Source of the DNA: Progne subis subis
Lineage: Eukaryota > Chordata > Aves > Passeriformes > Hirundinidae
Length of the DNA stretch: 64,000 bases
Reading direction: 5' to 3'
NCBI GenBank assembly: GCA_022316685.1
Contig: JAKJHU010000066.1
Span: 2,583,140 to 2,647,139, forward strand
Shown: in pieces, positions 35,931 through 46,951 of the stretch
Layout: each line of letters begins with the position of its first letter
Numbering within the stretch: the stretch's first letter is position 1
Notes under the pieces: model-generated
The model's input: only the letters and a program-made list of their open reading frames with translations
Databases searched by the model: none
Told to the model about the DNA's origin: nothing
Made by a program: the position numbers and the translations under genes

Positions 35931-36729
35931 TACTGACAAAATCCCTCTTCCCTTTTTCAAACAACAAAAATACCCCTTCCTTTTACAAATACTTAAATAT
36001 ATAGAGGAGACTGAGTGTGATTTTAATTCTCTACTCAAGATTTTGATGATTTTTTTTTTTTCCTGAACCACATGAGAAGGCTGCAAGGAAGCTTTGGACA
36101 GGTCTATCCAAAGTACAAAGGGCAGGCTGTAAGGATACATGTACCTGTGGTCTGCAAAAGATCATTCTTAATGGTCACCTCTCTGTAGTTGGCTTGCTCT
36201 GACCCTGATTTCCCTTGTGTCTTTGGAAGGGTCTCTTGATATTTGCATTCTATAAAACAATAACCTAAATATTTTTGTGCTGTGCTCTCTCTCTCTGTCT
36301 CTATTGTAAGCAGGGCTAGAAATCCCCCCCCTGCTTTTTTGGTGTCTTGGGAGGGTACCTGTACTTCTAAAAGAGTGGAATTCACCCTTCAGGGATTGGG
36401 CAGAGGGGAAATAACCTCATTCCTCAGCCCATCCCTGCTAGCAGAGATAAGAGCTGTGTGACATCTGCAGGGAATAACCAGGAGCCAGAGACTCAGCAGT
36501 TTTGGGGTTGCTCCTTGCTTTAGTGGTGCCCTGTAGAGTGACCCCATCCCCTTCTTGTCTCCGCTGTGTGATGCATTTTCCCAGCCTCCAGCCACAGCAT
36601 TCACTGATGCATCCAGGGCACGAGGCTCCCTCCCAGTGAGCTGCTGCAGACGAAACCACCCCAAGGAGAGGTTTAATCCCCGTCACCAAAACAAAACTCT
36701 CTGTGTTTGTTTTTTCACCCTGCGTAACT
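35931..36729. other. Non-coding spacer
   Basis: Unique DNA with a T12 run near 36050-36061, a CTCTCTCT stretch at about 36284-36302 and a C9 run near 36326-36334. The minus-strand frames of 91-93 codons match nothing. Confidence 0.5.
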
Positions 36730-37300
36730 GTCAGGATTAATGCTGTTTAAATGATGTCAGACAGCCACTGGTTTGTAGCAATGCATGTTCTCCATATGAC
36801 TTTTCAATAGGGCCTTAATATTTTACCACATGAATCAGAAAAAGGAAAAAAAAAAAAATAAATAAAGGCTTTAATAAAGCAGACAAGAGTAATAAATCCC
36901 AGAGTTACTACCTCTAAACTCCTTCTTTTAATCACAAAAGCACAAAGAGCTCAGAGATTGTGATAATGAACACAAAATATGGTTGCCATTAAAAAAAAAT
37001 TTCTCTGTCCCATCCATTTCAATTTATTCTACTATAAATCAATGAGCTACTTAATCAAATATTCTTGCACTTTAATTGTTTTATCTTGCTTTTATGTTAA
37101 ATTCAGTGGGTTACTGTGGGCACTAGTCTTCACATTATAGAAAAAATGACAGTGGATTGGCCTTAATTAGTATAAAATTCAAACATTGGTTTAGAGCATT
37201 AGCTATATTGAAGTACGCTCCTGCAATTTAACTGGTTCAGTGAAACCATTCCAAGTTAAAAAGGAAGTAGAGGAAAAAGAAGCCCTAAGTTGGATTAGTA
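36730..37300. promoter_or_regulatory. Candidate conserved non-coding element
   Basis: A 570-bp unique AT-rich block rich in homeodomain-type words (GGATTAATGC, CTTAATTAGTATA, CTTTAATTGTTTTA, GGTTTAGAGCATTAGC) and almost free of simple repeats other than an A13 run at 36846-36858. This texture is typical of developmental enhancers in gene deserts. Function is inferred and conservation untested. Confidence 0.3.
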
Positions 37301-37659
37301 AAGTTTGCTGCTCATCTGCTGTCAAATTCTGCAGCCAGTTTCCTCCGTCTTCAAAATGAGAATAATTTCAAATAATTCTTTTGAAAACTGTTACTTGGTG
37401 TTATCCCATGAAGCGTTAAAACTGAATTGGGGTGTCCTTTCAAAATTCCTCAGCCTTGCCTCAGTCCCCTTAGAAAGAACAGATGCTTGTCTGGACTAGT
37501 CCAGCATTTCCCATGAGAAAATACATTTCACAGAAGGCCTATAAAAGTCTGGGCTCCAGCTCTGGTGTTTGCCATGAAGGGCATTACCCTTGTATTGTGA
37601 AAAGATAAGAAACTGTCCCTTGTGAGTCATTTTCTTCTGTAAATAGGAGGGGAGCCATT

Positions 37660-37770
37660 CTTTTGTATTTTGTTTTGTTTAATTCTCTGTTATTGATCGA
37701 TACCTTCTTCAAAAGGCCGCGAGGGATATTTTATTACTTAGAGTAATTGTGATTTAAGGATGATCTGGTG
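37660..37770. promoter_or_regulatory. Candidate regulatory block with ATCGAT core
   Basis: Contains TTATTGATCGATACC at about 37690-37704, combining a CUX/ONECUT-like ATTGATCGAT core with a palindromic ATCGAT. It is followed by AAAAGGCCGCGAGG (local CpG) and TTACTTAGAGTAATTGTGAT. No gene is present. The role is inferred. Confidence 0.28.
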
Positions 37771-37886
37771 TGATATAGATGTACTCAACATGGAAAAATG
37801 CAGATTGAGGCATGAAAAGGACTCTGCATTGGAGGGTGAGCTGTGTTTGCCCTGTTTCGACACCTAATAGAGGGTAAATTGCTTTT

Positions 37887-38687
37887 CATAAAATCAGAGA
37901 ATGTTAAGGGGTTAAAATGGACTTTAAAGATCATCCAGTCACAACCTCTCCTGCCATGGGCAGGGATACTTCCCACTAGATCACATTGCTCAAGGCCTTA
38001 TCCAGCCTGTCCTTGAACACAGGCAGGGCTGGGCTATCCACAACCTCCTGGGCAGCCTGGTACAGCATCTCACCACCCTCACAGTAAAGGATTTCTTTTA
38101 TATATCTAACCTAAGTTTCCTCTCTCTCAGTTTCAATCCATTGCTCCTTGTCCTGTCACTACAGTTCCTGTTGGAAAATCCCTCCAGATTTCCTGCAACC
38201 CTTTCAGATACTGGAATATTTCTATAAGGTCTCCACACAACCTTCTCCTCTCCAGGCTGGATGGCCCCAATTTTCTCAGCCTGTCCCCGTAGCCAAAGTT
38301 CTCCAGTCCCCTCATCAATTTCATGGCCTCCTCTGGATCTGCTCCAACATTTCCACATCCTTCCTGTGCTGGGGACACCAGCACTGTACACAGCACTGCA
38401 GGTGGGGTCTCACGAGAGATGAATAGAGGAAGAATCCCCTTCCTTGGCCTGGCGGTCACGCTGCTTTGGATGAGCTCAGATCTCCCTTGGCCCTCTGGGC
38501 TGTGAGTGCTCACTGCTCGCTCATGGGGAGTTTTCCATCAACCATCACCTCTCAGTCTTTCTCCACAAGGCTGCTTTCAGCCACTTCTCCACCCATCCTG
38601 TGGGTGTGTCTGGGATTGCCACGACACAAGTGTAGGGCCTTGAACTTTGCTTTGTTGAAATTCATGAAGCTTTTACCTACCCACCTC
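37887..38687 (-). mobile_element. CR1 LINE with ORF2 end (about 800 bp)
   Basis: The longest CR1 copy in the window. Reading the minus strand from 38687 down to 37887, it contains the C-terminal reverse-transcriptase region, the 3' untranslated region and the degraded terminus near 37890 ('AAATCAGAGAATGTTAAGGG' on plus). The distal plus-strand wording ('GGGATTGCCACGACACAAGT', 'AGGGCCTTGAACTTTGCTTT') lies inside ORF2. It is truncated at 38687, where another CR1 copy abuts it. Confidence 0.95.
38098..38513 (-). pseudogene. CR1 ORF2 C-terminal remnant, frameshifted
   Basis: The C-terminal part of the CR1 ORF2 protein, which in intact elements carries endonuclease and reverse transcriptase for target-primed insertion. 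The minus frame at 38133-38513 carries the family motifs GLENFGYGDRLRKLG and RRRLCGDLIEIFQYLKG. The neighbouring minus frame, closing at 38098, continues with CSDRTRSNGLKLRERKLRLD. The conserved order therefore passes between frames, which indicates a frameshift near 38150-38190. The catalytic domains are absent, so it is inactive. Confidence 0.85.
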
Positions 38688-38827
38688 TCACAGAATGGTT
38701 TGGGCTGAAAGGAACCTTAAAGATCATCCGGTTCTAACTCCCTGAAATAGGCAGGGACACCTTCCACTAGGCCAAACTGCTCCAAGCCCCATCCAACCCA
38801 GCCTTGAACACTTCCAGGGGTGAGATC
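38688..38827 (-). mobile_element. CR1 LINE, short 3' fragment abutting the previous copy
   Basis: The plus strand starts exactly where the longer copy stops: 'TCACAGAATGGTTTGGGCTG', 'GGAACCTTAAAGATCATCCG', 'GCAGGGACACCTTCCACTAG' and 'CATCCAACCCAGCCTTGAAC', ending near 'CTTCCAGGGGTGAG'. It has the same orientation as its neighbour and is better preserved at the terminus, so it may have inserted later. Confidence 0.93.
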
Positions 38828-38961
38828 TATGCTCGGGTGTCTGAGCTCCTCATGTGGTAAAATGGCTGTGAATAAGTCACCATTGGAGATCCCTTAGTCT
38901 GCACAAATTTCTGATGGGCATCTTTCCCAGAGGAGGTGTCAAGGTGTGATCGAGCTATAGA

Positions 38962-39051
38962 CTGAAGCTGCCCAGGGAAGGGGGGGAATCACCGTCCCTG
39001 AAGTGTTCAGAAGGCTGTGGATGCAGCACTTGGGGATATGGTTTAGTAGGC
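38962..39051 (+). mobile_element. CR1 LINE internal 3' fragment
   Basis: 'GAAGCTGCCCAGGGAAGG', 'GGAATCACCGTCCCTGAAGT', 'GTGTTCAGAAGGCTGTGGAT' and 'GCACTTGGGGATATGGTTTA' match the middle of the CR1 3' region in plus orientation. Neither terminus is preserved. It is the third CR1 piece within 1.2 kb. Confidence 0.85.
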
Positions 39052-41989
39052 GCTTGCCTGCCTCCAAGCAAATGGATCAAGACAAGCCAGTTTTCTCTAA
39101 CATGTTTGTGCACAGTGGGAAAATTCCAGCTCATGAGTCTGAGGGAGTTTGTGGGGACCCCCATTCCAGCCATTGACAAATTTTAGACCCAGACTAGGTC
39201 GGGATTTTAACTATCACTGATGTGTTGAGGTTCCTGGATCCAGGTTCTGGGTTTTTTTAAGCCACCCAAGTACAATCATCTGCATCAAGGGAAGGGAAAA
39301 AAAACCTGCACAAGATTTACATGGAAGTTTTTGAATTTCAAAGATCTTTTTTAATAAGGCAAGAATGAGGAAGTCTAAAGATGTGCATATCTGCTTTACA
39401 GTTGTTAGTTTAATAAATGCAAATATTTCCAGCAGCCAAAGGTTTTACCCTGCAGTTTTACCTGCTAACATTTCCTTGTTTTGAATTATGTAGATCAGGA
39501 ATGGAGGAAAAACATAACACTGGTTCTAAGGGTATAGAGCTGTCATCTAATTTTAGTTAAATGTTCTCTAAAGCAGAAAGATGCATAACTGTGGGGTAAA
39601 TTGCTAGTGAAGTTTTCCATTTTTTTTTTTTTAAGTATGTGTTTACAGCTTTTCTAGCCAAATTTGGGAAATGAGAGAAACAGCACAGGCAATGTTGAAT
39701 ATTTTTAAAAAATCATCAGTAGAAATATTGTGTCGCAACTTCCAAAATTATTTATTTTGCACATATAGGTCAAAACCTCACTTGAACATAAAATGTTCAA
39801 TATGCAATGTGCCAAACAGATGACCAGGTTGTATTGACCAAGGATCCTTGACCAAGGCTTCTGAAAGTAGTGAGAGTTTAGGGGGTCTGTTTGTAGGTTG
39901 CCAACATAAGACTTTTTATCAAAACCTGGATTTCAGAAAGAGGACACTCAGCAGTCAGAAATAAAGTTCATGAAGGCATCTAAGTTCAAGGCATTTAAAG
40001 TAGAAACTCTGAGAATCAGTAGTTGTGCTTGGAAATATGGACCTTTTTATTCCAATATTCAAAGTATAACTTGCAAGATGCTACTCATATCATTTTAATA
40101 ATCCAGAAACTGGTCACAACCAGGAAGCAAAACCCTGCAGATGCCAATCTTCTTGGCAACACCTGATCTACAGATCAAAGTCGTGTTTATATGATTGTCA
40201 TTTGAAAGGAGCTCCATTGAAGTGAATAAACTCTGCACTAAAGTTGATGAGATTAAAATTAGGTTGATAAGTGAAAGTTATTAAGGATGATGGGCAGTGA
40301 AAATCTTATATTTGATGAATCTCTGCATCAGATCTATGGTTCTTGTTGCTGCTGTTATCATGGTTTTTGCTGTTGTCACCATCTCTAGCGGTCCCAGCCA
40401 AGATCTACCAAAACTAATTTCTGTTCTACATGTCCATGGGAAGACACAAGCTCTGCAGGGAAATAAAAGAGTGGTATTCATCTCACCTGGATTTAAACAT
40501 GTGAGTGTGAGCTAGTAGTCAGGGTTTTTACAGCTCCTGGAGAGAAATAGGAGCTTCTAGATCATGATTTCTCTGACCAAAGTCCAGAGTCCACTATAGT
40601 GGACAGTCTGGATTCCTGGAGTGCTTCTTTTTCCTGATTGGCAGTGGGAATCTAAGATATTTCCCTCCACATTGTAAACATCTAAACTTAAGATGAGTCT
40701 TGTGAAGGAATTAGTCCTCAGTCAGGACCTGGGCTCAAGTAGGATGCATGAGAGAAAAAATGTGGTATTTTTTTTCAGTACATTGTTGCATTTATATATA
40801 AAAGTTTTATAAAAGATATATAAAAGAGAGGGCATATATAGAGAGCCTTTGAATCACAAATCAGGATTTATCAGCCTTTATAGGGCAGTAATAAGGCTAT
40901 TTGCAGAGGAAACCACTGAACTTCTTAGTCTCATGTACTGCAGTGAAGATTAATAGCAAGAAGAGTCTCTTAAGATATCGAATCTCAACTGCACCTCAGG
41001 ACAATATGCCATCAAGTCCACTCATAAATTCTGTCCCAAGTCTCCCCGTGACAATTTTTATGACCCAGGCCACACAAACCGACCCTTGTTAGGAAGGCTG
41101 GGGCTTGACAAATGGACATTATCTTGAAAATGCAAAGTGGACATCATCAAAGGCAGCTAGGAGGCATATATTCCATCTCATTGGGCTGTAATCACTTTGA
41201 TATCTACATTGTGTGGCTGCAGGGAGCTCTGTGGTAACAGCATTTCCTCAGCCTCACTACCTGGAGTGGCAGGAACAAGGAAAATGTCCCAGCCTTCAAT
41301 GAGACCTTCCCACTCCTCGCCTCTGCTGAAGCCCTCATTGCCACAAATCAACCACCATGTTTCACCAGCTATTGTATGTCAAAACTTATCAGTTCCCTGC
41401 CCAAGGAGCTGTCTTTTCTGTACAGAGTTTCTAGAACTCAAAATCCCACCCCACCAGGGTAAGCACACTCTGTTACTAAATTGTTCTTTGCCAAAAGTGC
41501 CTGAAATTCATCCATTTTTTCAGCACTCAGCATTTTGGGCCAGGAGGAGTAATTTAACAGGGGGAAGCAAACAGGTTCTTCACTGCTGCTTGCAAAGATG
41601 TTGAAACAGTTTGGGAAACTGGGAGATAAAAGGTCCAGAAGAGCAAGATAGGATGATACCAGTTATTCTCCTTAACACGTCAGATGGGAGTGGTAAAAGC
41701 CATATATGGTCACAGTTACCACATCCGTGCATACCCAGCAAAAAAAGGCTGAGATCATATTATAAAAATTAACCTGGGGGACATTACAGATGTTGCTTCT
41801 AATGGAATTTTATGATCAACAGCCATGAATTATAATATTTGAATAACTTTCAGAAAGATTTGTTCTTCCGGCAATACATAATTTTTTTCTTCCTCTAACC
41901 CAAACGAGTCTTTCAAAGAAAGTGCAAGGCAAAAGAAAAACTGACCTTTCAAGCTGTAGGAGTTGAAATCTTCACACTGATGCTGTTAA
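39052..41989. other. Non-coding single-copy DNA
   Basis: Unique AT-rich DNA. It contains a palindrome at 40583-40612 (listed), TATA-like AT-rich sequence at about 40792-40845, and TTGACCAAGG repeated at 39834-39843 and 39848-39857. The 135-codon plus-strand frame at 41197-41604 matches nothing known. Confidence 0.5.
40583..40612. repeat. Near-perfect palindrome
   Basis: GTCCACTATAGTGGAC (40589-40604) is a perfect 16-bp palindrome. It is flanked by TCCAGA and TCTGGA arms (40583-40588 and 40607-40612), with a 2-nt AG bulge on the right. It could extrude as a cruciform or bind a dimeric protein. Confidence 0.9.
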
Positions 41990-42340
41990 AGCTGATTTAA
42001 GTAATGCAAAACAATTATTTCCTAAATGCATATGTTAAAAATCTAAATTGATATATCAAAACCACAACCTGAATATAGCAATTTGTCTCTTTTTTCTTTC
42101 TTCCTTCCCCTCCCTGTTGGAGTATATTCCACAGCTGCCTGTCAGATAATACACTGATTGCAACTTTCTTAATTTACAGAGCCTTTAAGTCTAATCTCAT
42201 GAGCCAGCCTAAAGGGCTTCTTCATCCATTGAAATGCCAGAATAATTGAAATTGTCTTCAGCTGACAGTCAGGCAATAATGAATATCTTACTTTGCTGAT
42301 TGCATGTTAGGGTTGTATATAGCACTGCTAACAGACCTAA
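41990..42340. promoter_or_regulatory. Candidate conserved non-coding element
   Basis: Unique sequence with POU/homeodomain-type words (AAGTAATGCAAAACAATTAT, TTGATATATC, AATAATTGAAATTG, CAATAATGAATATC) and a short pyrimidine run at about 42087-42117. It looks like a gene-desert enhancer; this is inference from texture only. Confidence 0.28.
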
Positions 42341-43048
42341 TTCTGTGTATCTCAAGTCAGGCTTCCCAGTAAGGCCCTTTTTTTTTAAATTTCGTTTCCT
42401 CTCTCCATGGATCTGTATGAAAAGACTAAGACCAAGTGTGATGGTGAGGGATATAGGGTGACCCTCTTCCTATTTGAAAAATGCTACTGTGGGTTTTCAA
42501 CAGCACTCTGGAGGCAAATGACAGTCTGGGAAAGCTTTTATTTAAAGGCTTCCCTGAAGGGAAAGAGGAGAGGGAGGAGGAAATGCACAAGCAGTCAGTC
42601 AAAAAAGGGGTTGGGAGGAAATTTGTGGTATGGCATGAAAGAGACTTCTGTGCAAACCCAATCTGAATAAACTCCTCGGATTTTCATTACAATTACACGT
42701 GGGCATTTCCTGATCCAAAGTCAGAGCCTGATCAATAGAGTAATAATGATATTGAATTGATGGAGGCAAAAAGGATGATCACTGCTCCATTAAAGGAAAC
42801 AGAGCAAGTATGAGAGCAGAGAAATAAAGGCAAGAGGGACGCAGAGGTTATTCTGAGTGTCTGGGTCTGCACATACCACACTGCTGCTACACACATCAGG
42901 ATATGCAGCGTATCAGAGAGGCACCAGCCACACCCAACACTGGCATTTCCATAGGAAAGAAGCCCAAGCCTGTGATCCACAACCACGTCGTCTATGGGCA
43001 ACTGGAAGCCAAAGTATGTGGCAACTCATCCCACCAGAGAAATCGAGA
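42341..43048. other. Non-coding spacer
   Basis: Unique DNA upstream of the 43.0 kb CR1. The first 64 codons of the 168-codon frame at 42857-43363 lie here and match no CR1 or host protein, so that frame is a chance join of spacer and element. Confidence 0.5.
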
Positions 43049-43363
43049 TACTCAGTTTGGGATCTCCAATACAAGAAAGACATTGAGGTGCTGGAGCATG
43101 TCCAGAGAAGGGAAAGGAGCTGGGGATGCCTCTGGAGCACAAGCCTGAATGAGGAGCAGCTGAAGGAATTGGGATTGTTTAGCCTGGAGGAAAGGAGGCT
43201 CAGAGGGGACTTTCTCATGGTCTACAACTCCCCGGCAGGAAGGAGCAGCCATGTGGGAGTCGGTCACCTCTCTGATGTTACAAGAAATAGGACAAGAAGA
43301 AACATCCTCAAATTGTGCCAGGGGAAGTTTAGATTGGATTTCATGAAAAACTTCTTCAATTAA
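43049..43363 (+). pseudogene. CR1 ORF2 C-terminal remnant, frame still open
   Basis: About 104 codons of the ORF2 C-terminus remain in one frame. Recognisable family motifs are KKDIEVLEHVQRR, LKELGLFSLEERRLRGDF, TRNRTRRNILKLCQGKFRLD and a final MKNFFN before the stop. The endonuclease and catalytic reverse transcriptase domains are absent, so no activity is possible. The open frame upstream of 43049 is unrelated spacer. Confidence 0.85.
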
Positions 43364-43548
43364 ACCATGGTCAAGCATTAGAACAGGCTGCTTAAGGAAG
43401 TGGTGGGAACTTTGTCCCTGGAAGTCTTCAAAAAACATGTAAAAGTGGTGCTGAGAGACATGGTTTAGTGGTGGGTCTGGCAGTGCTGGGTTAATGCTTG
43501 GCCTTGATGTTCTTAGAGGCTTTTTCCAACTTAAGCAATTCTATAAAT
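43049..43548 (+). mobile_element. CR1 LINE, 500-bp 3' fragment
   Basis: Plus-strand CR1 with the end of ORF2 and the complete 3' untranslated region. Landmarks are 'AAGAAAGACATTGAGGTGCT', 'GCTGAAGGAATTGGGATTGT', 'TTTAGCCTGGAGGAAAGGAG', 'CAGGGGAAGTTTAGATTGGA', 'GGTGCTGAGAGACATGGTTT' and 'GGTTAATGCTTGGCCTTGAT', ending 'AGCAATTCTATAAATCC'. The 5' truncation point is near 43049. Confidence 0.96.
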
Positions 43549-44327
43549 CCCAACAACAGAGCATAAGAATATACCTCCTACCCCCTGTGCCAGCTATGTG
43601 AACCTGTTACAGAATCTGTTAAAAGTATAGAAAAAAGGAAATGCCAGTACTTTTCACATAAACATAGAAAATTGTGGTTTGTGAATTTCTTGAGCCATTA
43701 GTGATTTATTTGTTGTGAAGGACCTCCTTGGTTTTTTTTCTCAGTTGATTTATCCTCCCAGATTCTGAATCCAAAGAAACATTCAGTATCCGTAAAAGCC
43801 AGTAGCAAGGAATTACTCTGTTTTCGTGATTTTTCCCAAGTTCTAGGAGAAATCAACTTGAGTCAGTAGTTCTGTGATGTGACCCTGAGACCACATCACT
43901 GTCTTCTGCACATCTTGCAAAGCAAATGTCAATCACAAAGGCACGTGTACCCTGGAAATCTGTCTCCAACAGAAAACATTTTGGTATGGTTTTATTTCAA
44001 ATATATATAGAGTAAGATAATAAGAGGGAGAAAGGCTTGCAGGGGGAAAGGAGAAGGGACAAGAAGACAAAGCAGATCCCATTTGAGGAAAAGTAACAAG
44101 AAACCTGAGGGCAGCCTAATTTCACAGAACAGCTTCTGCATTCTCAGTAGCCTGGAAGGCTGGAAGCTCTGAGGTTTGGTGGTCAAACAGCTCTGGAACT
44201 GGCCACCCAATGAACCACAGGGTGTCAAAGGCCAGCACAGGAGAGCAGCAATCCCTGGATAAAGCAGGGAGATTCCCAACAATCATATACAGCACTAAGC
44301 AAGCTGGTTTGATGTCAGAACAGGAAG
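43549..44327. other. Non-coding spacer
   Basis: Unique DNA. A purine-rich stretch (GGGGGAAAGGAGAAGGGACA and neighbours) lies at about 44026-44076. No gene is recognised. Confidence 0.5.
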
Positions 44328-44388
44328 TTGGATAAGAGCCTCCTGAGGTCCCCTCCAACCCGAATCATCCAATGGTCCCGTGATCCAG
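44328..44388 (+). mobile_element. Possible CR1 3' end
   Basis: 'GATAAGAGCCTCCTGAGGTC' and 'CCCTCCAACCCGAATCATCC' recall the CR1-type terminus '..CTGAGGTCCCCTCCAACC..ATTCTGTGATT'. Upstream CR1 sequence is not clear. Confidence 0.45.
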
Positions 44389-44399
44389 GCAGGACCAAG

Positions 44400-44642
44400 G
44401 GCACTTGGCTGCCAGGCAACCTGCCAGGCCAACATCCTTGAAGGCAAGGAACTCTGGCAGGAAGCTACTGAGGGAAAATGGGCATCAGCTCTGGGAAAGT
44501 CGTCACTGCAGAGGCACAAGGTCTCTGCAGAGAGGCCAGCCTTTCACTGACATGTCCTGCAGCCTTACCACCAGGGAACAATAAACCTCTCAGGAGCTCT
44601 TGCAGAGAATTCCCTCTTTCTTCAGGGCTTCTGTGGGACTAG
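44400..44642 (+). mobile_element. Possible degraded LTR end
   Basis: An AATAAA at 44580-44585 within ACAATAAACCTCTCAGGAGC, followed by 'TCTTGCAGAGAATTCCCTCT' and a pyrimidine-rich end before 'GGACTAGCA', is arranged like the R-U5 part of a retroviral LTR. I cannot find a matching TG start or a target duplication. An alternative is a cryptic polyadenylation site in unique DNA. Confidence 0.28.
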
Positions 44643-46214
44643 CAGTTGGATCTGTCACTTCCATTCAGCCTCAACATTGCATTTAATCATATGTCTTCCT
44701 GCAGCCACCCCCTGCTCCAAGCAGCTTCACACAGCTCCAGGCCCAGATGTTACACACACAGCTCTGACCAGTTTCTCTGTTCAGATGCTGCTGTGAAAAG
44801 CCCACTTCAACTGGAACAAGCCCAGTCACTTAATTTTTTTTTAACTTTTAGCTCAATTAGTCTTGAGATCATTGAGTTAAGAAATGCTTACCACTCTTCC
44901 CACTGATTCCATCAAGACAATAGTTACCAGTGGGGTCAATGAGAGCAAATTAAGAGCAAAGCAGCAACTAGATGGACATATGCAGGCAAGACTGTGAATG
45001 AGTTTTTCTGAGCTGGAAATTGGGTAAGGACTGTCTCTGGAATTTGCCCAACAAGTGGGATTAGAGCAAAAGGCAACTTGCCACCTCCCTGTTGACACCA
45101 CTAGCCAGTTGCTCCTGTAACCCCCGAGTCTCCGCTCGGCCACTGAGCACAGAGCTGAGCCCATCCTTGCAGCAGCCTCCTGTGAACATTTGCATCAGGG
45201 ACAAAGATCTGCAAGCTGATCCCTGACTGTGTTTGACAACACTTACTTCAGCTGCACTCTGCCACAGGTCCCAGGAGCTGCAATCCTTCCTTCCCCGTGC
45301 AATCCTGCTCTGAAAGGGGCAAGAGAACAAAACAGGCTCTGTGAGATGCACAGGGAAGGGAGGCACTCTCACAGCTAATGCCAAGACATGGGTTTGGGTA
45401 GCAGAGATTGAGTGGCAGGAGCTTTCTTGTTTCTGTCACATCCTCTTTCACTACCTCTGCCAGTGGCTTGGAAAGGAATTACAGGGAGGGGCAAGGTCTG
45501 TTCTCTAGGTAGCCACTCCAGTTCCTTGTTGGAAAAAGGGATGCAAGACACTGTGAAAACCAAAGACAATAAAACAGTTGGGAAAGAAAAAACTTTCTCT
45601 AAGAACTCCTTGCTTATAGAACCTATGGAGTGGAATTAAACCTGTAGCAAATTGTTTACTGATAAAATCTGCAATCAATCAGATCTGAAAGAAGGATCCA
45701 AGTTATTTTCTGTTCTTCACTGACTTTACCTCAATGCTTAAATTTAGCAAGTTTCCTTGATAACTGAGCTGTAGGAGGAAGCTGAGGATGTAATGTCTTG
45801 ATTATTATTATTAAATCATGACAATAGCAAAATCTATTGGTATTCAGTACCCATGATATGGAGTGCTGCATCAAGGCAAGATATGCTGTAGGTTATTGGT
45901 GACTCCTGCCAGTGCTTTTTTTGTTGACCAGAAGAGCCTAGACTTAAGCTCCAAAATGAGCTTTATTTTCCAATAAGAATAAAGGACAGGGCCAACTCCA
46001 CCCAAAAGAAAATAATTCTTCCCTCCTGAAAATTAGGCAGCTGGGCCCCTCGGGGAAACAGTTCCTTCACATGCCAAGTAGGTCCTGTCTGAGCCTTCCT
46101 TCACCTTCTAGATCTGGGAACAAGCCCATCTTACCCCCTCCTCCCTCAGCCCCTACCTTTCCTCAGGGCTCTTTCTCATTACTTTTACCTATTTATCCTC
46201 ACAAATAGGGTCAA
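44643..46214. other. Non-coding single-copy DNA
   Basis: No recognisable repeat or gene. Three CpG dinucleotides cluster near 45125-45140. Frames of 95-107 codons on the minus strand (44877-45164, 45061-45384) overlap each other and match nothing. Confidence 0.5.
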
Positions 46215-46400
46215 CTATCTTCATGGGTCCTGCAACAGCTCCTACTCTCTGCTGCAGTGCGATTATAATTAACTTCACAAAAGACGGACGGGAAGCAGAG
46301 ACAAGAAGGGATTTACCCCAAGTCCTCAGTGTGGCCAGGAATGCAGTCCCTGGGTCCCAGTCCTGCATCCTCCACCTTTACTATTGTCATGTTCTCTCCC
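46215..46400 (-). mobile_element. MIR-like SINE relic
   Basis: The plus-strand words 'GAAGCAGAGACAAGAAGGGA', 'TTTACCCCAAGTCCTCAGTG', 'TGGCCAGGAATGCAGTCCCT' and 'GGGTCCCAGTCCTGCATCC' follow the order of a reversed MIR (GAGGCACAGAGA, ACTTGCCCAAGGTCAC, GGGATTCGAACCC, CCAGTCCTGTGCTC). Divergence is high. Confidence 0.58.
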
Positions 46401-46951
46401 ACCTCCTTTGACTCTTCTTGGGCTGCACTCCTGGGCATCCTATGTTTCACATCTGTATATTATTGAGAGTAATAAAGAGATAGCAGCATAACCCAAAAAT
46501 CTATGGTCAAGTTGTTTTGGCTCTTTGAATGGGCTCTCCAGTTCCCTGCCATGTAAGAACAGAGGAACACAAAGAAAGAGGTTGTTCCACACTGCTCTGA
46601 AATCTGCCAAGACCTCTCTGTAGCCTGACTGTCAGAATAAAAGGCTGTAGTTAACAACCTGGCCTGTCATCTCCTTACTGGACTCGGTTCAAGCCAACCG
46701 GTGTTTAGGGTCCTTTGGGTTCTTATGGAATGAGAGCGTGATTGTTGTTCAAGGCCATAGCCTGTGACTCTGAACAGCCGGATGGTCAAAACTGAACATA
46801 AATATGATAGGAATCCCTAAACACAAAACACAGTGTGCGCTCGCCTTCTTAATGGATTTGCCGTTCCCTCAGATTTTGATTTGGAAGACTCCATTTAAAA
46901 AAAGATTCTGAAAGTGCTGGAGGTGCTTGACATACACTTAAAAGCTCCAGG

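Noticed and set aside
41197..41604. 135-codon plus-strand frame
   Set aside because: No homology recognised; composition is non-coding-like.
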